A stretch of 35,872 bases of DNA from DASYML01 sp036399835 (GTDB taxonomy: Bacteria > Acidobacteriota > Blastocatellia > Pyrinomonadales > Pyrinomonadaceae). A model generated the notes under the pieces. That model saw only the letters and a program-made list of their open reading frames with translations. It searched no databases and had not been told where the DNA came from. Position 1 is the stretch's first letter. The number at the start of each line of letters is the position of its first letter. The position numbers and the translations under genes were made by a program. Of this stretch, positions 22,270 to 30,337 are shown piece after piece. The stretch is from contig DASWMI010000084.1 in NCBI GenBank assembly GCA_036399835.1, forward strand, positions 1-35,872. The letters run 5' to 3'.

Positions 22270-25200
22270 CTATTGGTCGCGCCTCTCTGCCCGGAGCGTG
22301 ATGCCGCCGACCACCGTTCCGTCATCGGCCTTCTGGATAATCGAGCCGTAAGTGCTGTTGTCAAACTCCTGGTTGATAAGCACGACGAGCGCTTCAGGCG
22401 TTTTACCCTTGAGCTCGAAGGATTCGAGCCATGCGCCTTCGACGGGCGTAAAGAGTGTCGTCAGGTCCAGCCTGTTTTTCAACTCCGGCGCGGAAGCGAT
22501 AATCCTCTCCACCTCTATCCTGTCTTCTTCGGTCAGCTTAGACTCTTTGAGTCCGCGCTTGCGTGCCAGCTTCGAGAGGCTCTTGCTGAGCACGACACCT
22601 CGCATCAGCGATGCCCCCGCGCGGTCAGCTTCGAGCGAGAACCTCTTCGACTCGCCGGAGCGCGCGACGCTGAGCGGCAGGGCGACGACGGGCGGCGCGG
22701 TCATCGGCGAAGGATTGACGAAGGTCAGGTTCTTTAGCCCACACTTCTTGTTCTCACGGACGAGCGAGGCCACGTTGAGCTGCGTCGTCGAGATGGAATC
22801 ATTGTCAGCCGTGATGATTGCCAGGAGCGCAGCGCTGTTTGCCAGCGAAGCCGGGACGGGCCACTCGAATCCGACAATCTGAGATTTGCCTGCCTCGACG
22901 CTCTCGATAATCTTGTGCGAGGCGATGGGTTGCCAGGCGGAGCTGGCGGGCACAGTGTTGTTGGGAAAGCCGGTCCAGAAATTTGTCGGCAGGTTGGGAA
23001 ACGTGAGCGACGGGGTAGCCGCGAAAAAGAGCTTGACGGCGACGTTGGTCGCCGCGTTGACGCCCCTGTTATGGACCTGCACGTAGACGCGCACGGTCTG
23101 GTTGCGCTGAGGATTCTCATGCTTGAGACCCCTGGCAAATTGTAGGCCTCTGTCAAGCATGCTCTGGTCGTCGGCGAATAGCTCGAAATCCACATCCGAG
23201 AGCGAAGTGGTCTGGAAGGTGGGCGCGTCCACCTTGATGTCAGTGCATTGAAACCAGAAGGTCTGCGAGCCGAAGTTGAAAGGATCGTTGACGCCCGAAG
23301 GAGATGGCGTCAGCCGTCCCGTATCAACCGTGCTGTCGCGCAGGTATATCTCGACGCTCGGAATCGTCGCGGCGTCAACGGCTATCTCCCAGACGCCGCG
23401 CGCCTGCGTGCCAGCACGCAAGAGCCTGGAGGGTTGATGAAACAGCAGGTCCTTGACGAGCGCGTTGGGCAGACCTCTGTTAAAAGAGGTCCAGGAATTG
23501 CCCGCGTCGAGCGAGCGATAGACACCCACGTCCGCCGCCGCGAAGATGGTCGTCGGGTTCTGCGGGTCGATCTCGATGGCGTTGATGGCTATGTTAGGGA
23601 GGCCGGTGCTGATGTTGACCCAGCTACTGCCGCCGTTGTCCGAACGAAAGACGCGAGCGCCGGTAGAGCTGCTCTGGTAGGCCACATAAATTCTGTTCGC
23701 ATTGGTCGGGTCAACCATGATGTCGCTGATAAAGCCGCTGGCGGGCTGTGCGAGCGGCACGGGAGCGCGCCAGATGCCGTCCACCAAGTCAATGCGGAGG
23801 ACTCGCCCGTTAATCGTTCCCACGAAGATGCGAGAGGTCGTTGGGATAGCGAGCGCGGAAGCCATGCGTGCGCCGGAGGGCAGAGCCACGGACTGCCAGT
23901 TAGTGCCGCCGTCACTGGAAATAAAAACGGTCCTTCCGGCCTGTGCCACGACGCGACCGTTGACCTCCAGCGGCGGATAAAAGAGAGCACCGTCCGGATA
24001 GTTGTCCGCATCCGAAGCGGGCGGCCCGACAATCAGGTCCTGTCCCTGAAAGTTGCGCGGCCAGGTGTCCCATCCGCCTCCCCTGGTCGAGCGCGCGACG
24101 CCCATTCCATAGAAGGTGTGATAGCAGGTAGAGGGCGTAGAGGTGTTGATGCCGCAATCGCCGCCGTCGCCGTCGGCCACGTGATACCAGACTTCGCCTC
24201 CCTGATAACGCATCGTCCCGTTATCCTGCGTGCCCGCCAGCACCCACGCTTCAAATATCGGATGCTGGGCCAGAAACTCTATCTCCGTAATGCACAATCC
24301 CTTGTTTAGAGACTGCCAGCGGTTGCCGCCATCCGGCGAGCGAAAGATGCCGCCGTCACAACCTACGTAGACGACGTTCGGGTCTGTCGGGCTAAAAGCG
24401 ATGGCGTGCTCGTCAGGGTGAATCGAGTCGCCGGATTGTTTGGCGGAGATGATGGTCCAGTTAAAGCTGCCCGCAGCAGTGCGTATGCCCTTGTGAGTGT
24501 TGATGCCGCCGACGTAGAGCACATCCGGATTGTTCGGAGCGACACCCGCAAACCAGTCATACCAGGCCTGGCCCGTCTCTAAATCCGGCGGAGCGTTGAC
24601 GCGCGTGAAAGCTCCACCGAAGAGACCGCGCCGCCAGATATAAGCGGTCGGCTGCGAGCCGCCTCCGGCCACCGGCGCATCGGGAGGCCCTGCGGCCACG
24701 ACATAAACCACGTTGCCGTCCGAAGGAGCATGGCAGACCTCTATCCGCTCGAAACTCGTGGGCGCTCCCGGCAGGCTGACTGTGGACCAGGACGTGCCGC
24801 CGTTGGTCGAGCGAAAAACGCCGTCCAGACAGGCCGCGAAAACTTCTTTGGTAGAGTTCGGGTCGCCGCTGACGGCGCGGCGCATGGAAAGAGACCAGGT
24901 CCTACGGTTGCGCCTGAGCGTCCATGATGTGCCGCCGTTGGTTGACTCGAAGAGTCCCTCGGTCGTCGCCGCCAGCAGGTGACTGCCGTTGAGCGGGTCA
25001 ACTACGAGATCGTAAAAGCCCTGCCGCTCGAAGGGCGCTCGCGCATGAACGGTCCAGCTTGTCCCGCCGTCGGTCGAGCGGAGCAGACCAGCGCCGAGCA
25101 GGTTCGGGGAATCAACAAAGGTCGAGTCTCCCTCACCTGTTCCGGCGTAGACGATGGAAGTATCGCGCGGGTTAAAGGCGACCGCGCCGATAGCGAGCGA

Positions 25201-25869
25201 GGGTTGGTCGTCCGTCCGCGCATCCCAGGTCTTGCCGGTATCTTTGGATTCCCAGACTCCGCCGCCGCCAGCGCCAATCAGAATATGACTCGCATTGGAA
25301 GGGTCTACGGCGATTGAAGAGACGCGGCCCGAAATCGAGGGACGGCTGCCTGGGCCGCTCCCGTAGGTCTGCCCGTGCGGGACGGAGTATGGTCCCATCG
25401 GACGCCAGCTCTGCTGCGTGGGCGTGGCGGCGGCGGTCTTCGCGGCCAGATGCTGTTTGTGAACGAAGGCCTCGAAGAGCGATGGGGAAGAGGAAGCCAT
25501 CCTGCCTTTCGATGCTCTGCCTTTGGCGGCGCGGCCTTTCGCCCCTTTAGTCGTGGCGCGGCCTCTGCGCTCATCGCCCGGTCTGGCGACAATCAAAGCT
25601 CTGGTCGGAGCTTTGCCCAAGGCTTTGCGCGTGTCCTGCTCTTCTGCGACTTCGCGCTGCTGTATGAAGTAGAGCGTGCGCGCCACGACCTTGCCGCCGA
25701 CGATACGCGGGCGAGCCAGGCAGAGCTTCTCTTGCGGAGCTTTATCTTTAGCGGCAGCCCCTGCCTTAGAGGCTCTGCCTTTAGCGGTCCTGCCTCTCGA
25801 CGCGCCGCGCTTGCCGCCCTTGCGTGCCTTTCCTGTCTCGACTGCTTCTTCAAATCTAGGCTCTCTCAT
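22270..25869 (-). CDS. Large BNR/Asp-box beta-propeller protein with basic N-terminal tail
   Basis: A 1199-residue protein. Residues 1-~145 are basic low complexity with KGRASKAG, KGAKGRAAKGRASKGR and similar units, interrupted at ~50-95 by a more ordered stretch (RIVGGKVVARTLYFIQQREV). Residues ~175-832 form one or two beta-propellers with about nine Asp-box-like motifs: SKDTGKTW, STDGGTSW, STNGGTSW twice, SPDGGNRW, SSDGGTNW, SDNGGSSW and SLDAGNSW among them. This is the sortilin/VPS10-xyloglucanase type fold, used for carbohydrate or protein binding. Residues ~835-1199 include a beta-sandwich (VRVYVQVHNRGVNAATNVAV, CARDB-like) and an all-helical basic part. No signal peptide is visible, which is unusual for this fold. 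The ATG is preceded by a strong AAAAGGAGAG site. Function unknown. Confidence 0.85.
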   Translation of the reverse strand: MREPRFEEAVETGKARKGGKRGASRGRTAKGRASKAGAAAKDKAPQEKLCLARPRIVGGKVVARTLYFIQQREVAEEQDTRKALGKAPTRALIVARPGDERRGRATTKGAKGRAAKGRASKGRMASSSPSLFEAFVHKQHLAAKTAAATPTQQSWRPMGPYSVPHGQTYGSGPGSRPSISGRVSSIAVDPSNASHILIGAGGGGVWESKDTGKTWDARTDDQPSLAIGAVAFNPRDTSIVYAGTGEGDSTFVDSPNLLGAGLLRSTDGGTSWTVHARAPFERQGFYDLVVDPLNGSHLLAATTEGLFESTNGGTSWTLRRNRRTWSLSMRRAVSGDPNSTKEVFAACLDGVFRSTNGGTSWSTVSLPGAPTSFERIEVCHAPSDGNVVYVVAAGPPDAPVAGGGSQPTAYIWRRGLFGGAFTRVNAPPDLETGQAWYDWFAGVAPNNPDVLYVGGINTHKGIRTAAGSFNWTIISAKQSGDSIHPDEHAIAFSPTDPNVVYVGCDGGIFRSPDGGNRWQSLNKGLCITEIEFLAQHPIFEAWVLAGTQDNGTMRYQGGEVWYHVADGDGGDCGINTSTPSTCYHTFYGMGVARSTRGGGWDTWPRNFQGQDLIVGPPASDADNYPDGALFYPPLEVNGRVVAQAGRTVFISSDGGTNWQSVALPSGARMASALAIPTTSRIFVGTINGRVLRIDLVDGIWRAPVPLAQPASGFISDIMVDPTNANRIYVAYQSSSTGARVFRSDNGGSSWVNISTGLPNIAINAIEIDPQNPTTIFAAADVGVYRSLDAGNSWTSFNRGLPNALVKDLLFHQPSRLLRAGTQARGVWEIAVDAATIPSVEIYLRDSTVDTGRLTPSPSGVNDPFNFGSQTFWFQCTDIKVDAPTFQTTSLSDVDFELFADDQSMLDRGLQFARGLKHENPQRNQTVRVYVQVHNRGVNAATNVAVKLFFAATPSLTFPNLPTNFWTGFPNNTVPASSAWQPIASHKIIESVEAGKSQIVGFEWPVPASLANSAALLAIITADNDSISTTQLNVASLVRENKKCGLKNLTFVNPSPMTAPPVVALPLSVARSGESKRFSLEADRAGASLMRGVVLSKSLSKLARKRGLKESKLTEEDRIEVERIIASAPELKNRLDLTTLFTPVEGAWLESFELKGKTPEALVVLINQEFDNSTYGSIIQKADDGTVVGGITLRAERRDQ

Positions 25870-25945
25870 CGTCAGCTCTCCTTTTTAGCAGAAGAAAGAT
25901 GGTCCAGCTCTCTTACCCTTCAAGCTCTCTCAAGCGCCGTGCAGT

Positions 25946-26167
25946 TTATTCTTCGGACTCCTCGCCCTGCCCCGACTCTTTGCCGCCCGTCTCTTTAACC
26001 TGAGACTCATCCGCCTGCGCGCTCTCTTCATCGGCCTGCGTGTCTGCGTCGTCCGTCTGTTCGATGCCGCGTTCGAGGTTGTATTGCTGGACTCGGCCTG
26101 CTGCGCCGCCGCCCCTGATACGTCGTTTGCGTTTCTCGCCGTCTTCGCCTGCAATCTTCGTCTTCAT
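25946..26167 (-). CDS. Small acidic-tailed protein of unknown function
   Basis: A 73-residue hydrophilic protein. The N-terminal third is basic (KTKIAGEDGEKRKRRIRGGG). The C-terminal half is very acidic (DDADTQADEESAQADESQ and GEESEE). There is no membrane segment or known motif. A near-perfect ribosome-binding site (GGAGGAG) lies seven bases before the ATG, which makes this frame more likely than the overlapping shifted frame at 25930-26154. It ends 76 bases before the start of the large propeller gene on the same strand, so the two may share a transcript. The opposite charge to the propeller's basic N-terminal tail makes an electrostatic pairing conceivable; that is an inference. Confidence 0.6.
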   Translation of the reverse strand: MKTKIAGEDGEKRKRRIRGGGAAGRVQQYNLERGIEQTDDADTQADEESAQADESQVKETGGKESGQGEESEE

Positions 26168-26385
26168 CTTTACTCCTCCATTCGATAGCTATGCGTTTGA
26201 GCCTGCAATATGCGTTGATGCGAATCAGTGCTTGATGGCTTGGGCGGGCCGCTCTGAAGCTCGCTCAGGAAATTTGGACCAGGATGAGATTAAATAAGCG
26301 CACGCGAAAGATACAGGAGGACGGGCAAAAAGTGAAGATTGAGAAGAAGGGCCTGTGCGTTTCAGCTAAAGCCATCGCGGAAGAG

Positions 26386-26429
26386 AAAAAAGCTCAAGCG
26401 GCGGAAATCCAGTCTCCTGCCGCTTGAGC
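26386..26429 (-). terminator. Rho-independent terminator of the korA-korB operon
   Basis: On the minus strand the perfect 11-bp arms (complement of 26419-26429 and 26392-26402; gctcaagcggc type) enclose a 16-base loop, followed immediately by six T residues (complement of 26386-26391). It sits 31 bases beyond the korB stop codon. Confidence 0.85.
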
Positions 26430-26459
26430 CTTGATGTTCTTCTGTGAGCGAACCCTGGT

Positions 26460-27599
26460 TTATTCAACGACCCAGGTATCGCCGCCGTTAATCAGCTTCT
26501 CCAGATTACCGAGACCCTGCTTGCTGATAGCCTGTTCAATTTGCTGTGCCATCATGTGCTCGTAAGAGTCGCGCTCGATGGCGCGGAAGATGCCGACGGG
26601 CTGCGGAAACTCTCCGCCCTCGCGGTATTCCATACGCGCGAGCATAAAGGCAACCGAAGGATCATCCAGATAAATGTTGTGGACCAGTATGTCTTCTTCC
26701 GTGATGCCGTTCTCGCCGATGGTCACAACCTCGGGATGCGCGCCGTTCATGCGTATCCCCTTCTGGCGGTCCTTGCCGAAGAGCATGGGCTTGCCGTGCT
26801 CAAGATAGAGTACGCGGTCCGGGCGCACGCTTCTATCCGCGAATGAATCGAACGCGCCATCGTTAAAGATGTTGCAGTTCTGATAGACCTCCAGGAAGGA
26901 GACGCCCTTGTGTTTGGCGACGGCCTCGACCATCGAGCCGAGATGCTTGACATCTATATCAATCGAGCGCGCGACGAAGGTGGCCTCGCTCGCAATCGCT
27001 ACCGAGAGCGGGTTGACCGGATAATCAATGACGCCCATCGGCGTTGATTTTGTCCGCTGCCCGAAGAGGCTGGTCGGGCTGTACTGCCCTTTCGTCAACC
27101 CGTAGATGCGGTTGTTGAAGAGTATGACGTTGATGTCCAGGTTGCGGCGCAGGGCGTGCATAAAATGGTTGCCGCCGATACTCAAGGCATCGCCGTCGCC
27201 CGTCACGACCCAGACGCTCAGGTCCGGATTGGCGGCCTTGATGCCGGTGGCGATGGCCGGGGCGCGACCGTGAATCGAGTGAAAGCCGTAGGTGTTCATG
27301 TAATAGGGAAAGCGCGAAGAGCAGCCGATGCCAGAGACAAAGACCATTTTTTCGCGCGGGATGCCAAGCTCCGGCATGACCTTCTGCACGTTGTTGAGGA
27401 TGGCGTAATCGCCGCACCCAGGACACCAGCGCACTTCCTGGTTCGAGGTGAAATCAGCCTTCGTCAACTTGGCAGGCGGAGGCGCTGGCGCTCCCGCCAC
27501 GACAGAACCCGGCTCGCTCTCGGGCGCCACGCCGCCGCCGACATTGCCCGTCAACCCGCGGACATCCGTTTTGTCTTTTCCTTTTTCAATCGTCTCCAT
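26460..27599 (-). CDS. korB: 2-oxoacid:ferredoxin oxidoreductase, beta subunit
   Basis: A 379-residue subunit that binds thiamine diphosphate and a [4Fe-4S] cluster. With KorA it oxidatively decarboxylates a 2-oxoacid, most likely 2-oxoglutarate, to the CoA ester and reduces ferredoxin; pyruvate or branched substrates are not excluded. Cluster cysteines are C59 and C62 in RWCPGCGDYAIL, C93 in GIGCSSRFP, and one in YQNCNIFND. The TPP motif is GDGDALSIGGNH (135-146) with FNNRIYGLTKGQ. An extra N-terminal ~48 residues, rich in Gly, Pro and Ala, are not part of the usual fold. The ATG at 27599 is chosen over GTG at 27605 because the AGGAG site would overlap the latter. A good terminator follows. 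Confidence 0.94.
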   Translation of the reverse strand: METIEKGKDKTDVRGLTGNVGGGVAPESEPGSVVAGAPAPPPAKLTKADFTSNQEVRWCPGCGDYAILNNVQKVMPELGIPREKMVFVSGIGCSSRFPYYMNTYGFHSIHGRAPAIATGIKAANPDLSVWVVTGDGDALSIGGNHFMHALRRNLDINVILFNNRIYGLTKGQYSPTSLFGQRTKSTPMGVIDYPVNPLSVAIASEATFVARSIDIDVKHLGSMVEAVAKHKGVSFLEVYQNCNIFNDGAFDSFADRSVRPDRVLYLEHGKPMLFGKDRQKGIRMNGAHPEVVTIGENGITEEDILVHNIYLDDPSVAFMLARMEYREGGEFPQPVGIFRAIERDSYEHMMAQQIEQAISKQGLGNLEKLINGGDTWVVE

Positions 27600-27645
27600 T
27601 GCCACTCCTAATTAATCTATGATTGCTATGACAGGCTCGACAACC

Positions 27646-28281
27646 CTACGCGCGGTCTTGTCTTGCTCTCTCGACAGCTTCGTACAACTGTAGAAAATGA
27701 TCTCGCACATAAGGGTTTAGTCTCTCTGAAAAATCAGAGCCGAGGCCGCGCACTTTGATTAACTCCTGCACGTCGGCCAAATCCTTCAAGCGGTCGGGAG
27801 CCGTCATGCCGGAAGCCAGTTTTAGCTCGATGAGCTTTTCCAAACTGGCAATATGCACCCCGTCAATCTCGACTGAGGCGTCCGAAGGCTCAGGGAAACT
27901 CACGGGCTTGGGCTGGCCGTCGCCCGGATATTCGCCTGCAATAATGACCTCTATGCTGACCCCATCGGGCGTTGCACGCAGTCTCTTCTGCGCGCCAGGA
28001 AAAGCGGGCAGGTATCCGAGACCGATCAACTTTTGATGAAATTGGTCCAGCCCCTCTTTCGTCAGAATCAAATCAATATCCTCTGTGAATCGAGGATAGC
28101 CATGCGCCATCAGGGCAACTGCGCCGATAATTACGTAGTCAATGCCGAGTCGCTCCAAGTCTCGGCAGAGCCTTGCCAGAGCATTATTGAGGTCTCCTTG
28201 GCCCATGAAGTAGCGCAACCCCTCAGCGTAGACTTCCTGGATGGTCCGACCCAAGACATTTGAAGTAGATGCAGCTATCAC
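27646..28281 (-). CDS. Nucleotidyltransferase-fold protein inside the kor operon
   Basis: A 211-residue protein of the polymerase-beta-like nucleotidyltransferase superfamily. The core reads YVIIGAVALMAHGYPRFTED followed by D70 (residues 49-70): the GxxA helix, the R-x-T-x-D-x-D motif, and the catalytic metal-binding aspartates D68 and D70. The pattern resembles the AbiEii/MenT and DUF6036 groups. A later stretch (VHIASLEKLIELKL..., ~142-155, and RLKDLADVQEL) is the conserved helix found in those proteins. The GTG start overlaps the korA stop (GTGA), so translation is probably coupled, and korB follows 47 bases later. No antitoxin-like gene is next to it. Whether it modifies a tRNA, protein or metabolite is unknown. 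The start is TTG/GTG-type without an independent ribosome-binding site. Confidence 0.85.
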   Translation of the reverse strand: MIAASTSNVLGRTIQEVYAEGLRYFMGQGDLNNALARLCRDLERLGIDYVIIGAVALMAHGYPRFTEDIDLILTKEGLDQFHQKLIGLGYLPAFPGAQKRLRATPDGVSIEVIIAGEYPGDGQPKPVSFPEPSDASVEIDGVHIASLEKLIELKLASGMTAPDRLKDLADVQELIKVRGLGSDFSERLNPYVRDHFLQLYEAVERARQDRA

Positions 28282-30140
28282 AAATACTCTTCGACCTTGC
28301 GCACGATCTCGCGTATCTGGAAGGGGCGGCCCTTGACCTTCGAGAAGGCGATGGCATCAACCAGATACTTGGCGCGAATCATCGTGCAGAGCTGGCCCAG
28401 ATTCATCTCTGGGATAATCACCGTCTCGAAGCTGCGGAGGACTTCGCCCAGGTTCTTCGGGAACGGGTTGAGATGACGCAGGTGCGCGCTTGAGACCGAT
28501 TTGCCTTCGCGCTGCATCTTTTCTACGGCGGAGGTAATCGAGCCGTAGGTTGAACCCCAGCCGAGGACAAGCACCTTGCCTGAGCTTTCGCCGAAGATTT
28601 CGAGGGGCGGGATGTCGTTGGCCGCGCGGTCAACCTTCTCCTGCCGGAGCTTGACCATGAAGTGATGGTTTTCAGGCTCGTAGTTGACGTTGCCCGTCAA
28701 GTGCTGTTTTTCGATGCCGCCGATACGGTGCTCCATGCCGGGCGTGCCGGGTATCGCTAAGGGTCGCGCGAGCGTCTCTTCGTTGCGCGCATACGGCAGG
28801 AAGTTTGCGGGGTCTGTCGCCAGCTTAATCTCTATCTGCGGCAGGTCCGCGATGGCCGGAATGGACCAGGGTTCAGCGCCGTTCGCCAGATACCCGTCCG
28901 AGAGATAGAAGACAGGCGACATGTATTTGAAAGCGAGCCTGACGGCCTCAATCGCCATGTGAAAGCAGTCCGCAGGGGTGCAGGGCGCGATGACAATCGC
29001 GGGGCACTCGCCATTGCGACCCCAGACGGCCTGGAAGAGGTCCGCCTGTTCCGTCTTGGTCGGTAGCCCCGTCGAAGGGCCGCCGCGCTGGACGTTGATA
29101 ATGACGAGCGGCAATTCCGTCATCACAGCCAGCCCGATGGCCTCCTGCTTGAGCGCCACGCCCGGTCCAGATGTTCCGGTCAAACCGATCTGCCCGGCAA
29201 AGCTCGCGCCGATGGCCGCGCAGATAGCCGCGATCTCGTCTTCGGCCTGGAAAGTTTTGACGCCGAAATTTTTATGACGCGCCAGTTCGTGCAGAATGTC
29301 GGAGGCTGGCGTAATCGGGTAAGAGCCGTAGAAGAGCGGCAGCCCTGCGAGCTGCGAGGCCGCTATAAAGCCGAGCGCCGTCGCTTCGTTGCCCGTGATC
29401 TTGCGATACTTGCCGGGCGCAATCTGCGCCTTCTTGACTGTAAAGTGCGTCGTGAAGACTTCGGTCGTGTCCGCGAAGTTGTAGCCGGTCTTGAGCGCGA
29501 TTTCGTTGGCCCTGCCGATTTCGGGGTTCTTCCCGAACTTCTCCTGAATCCAGCGCACGGTCGGCTCAAGCGGGCGGTCATAGAGCCAGTAGAGCACGCC
29601 GAGCGCGAAGAAGTTCTTGGAGCGGTCCATCTCCTTGCGCGAGAGCTTGACCTGCTCCTTGAGCGCGTTCATGTTGAGCGTCGAGATGGGCAGCTTGTGG
29701 ACGCGATAGCCCGAGAGCGTGCCGTCCTCAAGCGGGTTCGCATCATAGGCCGCGTATTTCAGATTCTCTTTCGTAAACCCGTCCGTGTTAACGATAATCG
29801 TGCCGCCCTCTTCGAGGTCCGGAAGATTGACCTTGAGCGCCGCGGGGTTCATCGCGACGAGCACGTTCGGCTGGTCGCCTGGCGTGCGTATGTCCTGGCT
29901 CGAAAAGTTTAACTGAAAGCCTGAGACGCCGGGCAGGCTGCCCGCGGGTGCGCGTATCTCGGCTGGAAAATCCGGCAGCGTAGAGATGTCGTTGCCGACG
30001 ACGGCAGACGTGTTGGTAAACTGCGTGCCCGTGAGCTGCATGCCGTCGCCGGAGTCTCCGGCAAAACGTATGGTGACGGTCTCAAGCTCTTCAAGATTTT
30101 TCTCAACTGGTTCGACAGGCGGTTCGATAACAGTGCTCAT
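28278..30140 (-). CDS. korA: 2-oxoacid:ferredoxin oxidoreductase, fused gamma-alpha subunit
   Basis: A 620-residue subunit of the KorAB complex. Residues ~20-215 are the gamma domain, which contacts CoA (VTIRFAGDSGDGMQLTGTQF, PAGSLPGVSGFQLN). Residues ~245-620 are the alpha domain, with the signature YGSYPITPASDILHEL (272-287), the TPP-activating region EDEIAAICAAIGASFAG and the QRGGPSTGLPTKTEQADL segment. The fusion of gamma and alpha is usual for two-subunit KorAB enzymes of aerobes and many thermophiles. The product can reduce a low-potential ferredoxin in the TCA cycle or act reductively. Cys-rich delta or polyferredoxin subunits are not encoded here. The stop codon overlaps the nucleotidyltransferase start. 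The three genes form one operon ending at the terminator near 26.4 kb. Confidence 0.95.
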   Translation of the reverse strand: MSTVIEPPVEPVEKNLEELETVTIRFAGDSGDGMQLTGTQFTNTSAVVGNDISTLPDFPAEIRAPAGSLPGVSGFQLNFSSQDIRTPGDQPNVLVAMNPAALKVNLPDLEEGGTIIVNTDGFTKENLKYAAYDANPLEDGTLSGYRVHKLPISTLNMNALKEQVKLSRKEMDRSKNFFALGVLYWLYDRPLEPTVRWIQEKFGKNPEIGRANEIALKTGYNFADTTEVFTTHFTVKKAQIAPGKYRKITGNEATALGFIAASQLAGLPLFYGSYPITPASDILHELARHKNFGVKTFQAEDEIAAICAAIGASFAGQIGLTGTSGPGVALKQEAIGLAVMTELPLVIINVQRGGPSTGLPTKTEQADLFQAVWGRNGECPAIVIAPCTPADCFHMAIEAVRLAFKYMSPVFYLSDGYLANGAEPWSIPAIADLPQIEIKLATDPANFLPYARNEETLARPLAIPGTPGMEHRIGGIEKQHLTGNVNYEPENHHFMVKLRQEKVDRAANDIPPLEIFGESSGKVLVLGWGSTYGSITSAVEKMQREGKSVSSAHLRHLNPFPKNLGEVLRSFETVIIPEMNLGQLCTMIRAKYLVDAIAFSKVKGRPFQIREIVRKVEEYL

Positions 30141-30193
30141 GAGTCTCTCTGGTCCTCTTTATTTGATTAAACAAGGGTGTGTATCACAATCGA

Positions 30194-30199
30194 ATTGTA
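30194..30199 (-). promoter_or_regulatory. Possible extended -10 element before korA
   Basis: On the minus strand the sequence TGTGGTACAAT occurs about 55 bases upstream of the korA start. TGn before TACAAT matches the extended -10 type, while the -35 region (TTTGCC) is weak. It lies in the 197-base gap between korA and the end of iscS. Confidence 0.35.
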
Positions 30200-30337
30200 C
30201 CACAGACGCGGGAAAGGCAAAGTTGGCGCGGGCATCCTTGATGAGAAGACGCGCCGCACGCAGCGCTGAAGCCCTTCGCTCACTCACAAAGCCCGTCGTG
30301 GATTAATCATGAGTTGTCCGGCTGGCAGGCGCTTGAT

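Noticed and set aside
23248..24309. 353-residue frame antisense to the BNR propeller gene
   Set aside because: Composition is Arg/Val/Asp-biased as expected from the complementary frame; no start signal and no motif.
25930..26154. Shifted minus-strand frame overlapping the acidic small gene
   Set aside because: The overlapping frame 25946-26167 has the well-placed GGAGGAG site; this one does not.
26284..26427. 47-residue Lys-rich frame starting at ATG 26284
   Set aside because: It covers both arms and the T-tract of the korB terminator, has a poor ribosome-binding site, and its lysines come from the A-runs there.
27646..28281. Complete toxin-antitoxin pair of the AbiE or MenAT type
   Set aside because: Only the NTase is present; both neighbours are kor genes and no antitoxin-like frame is visible.
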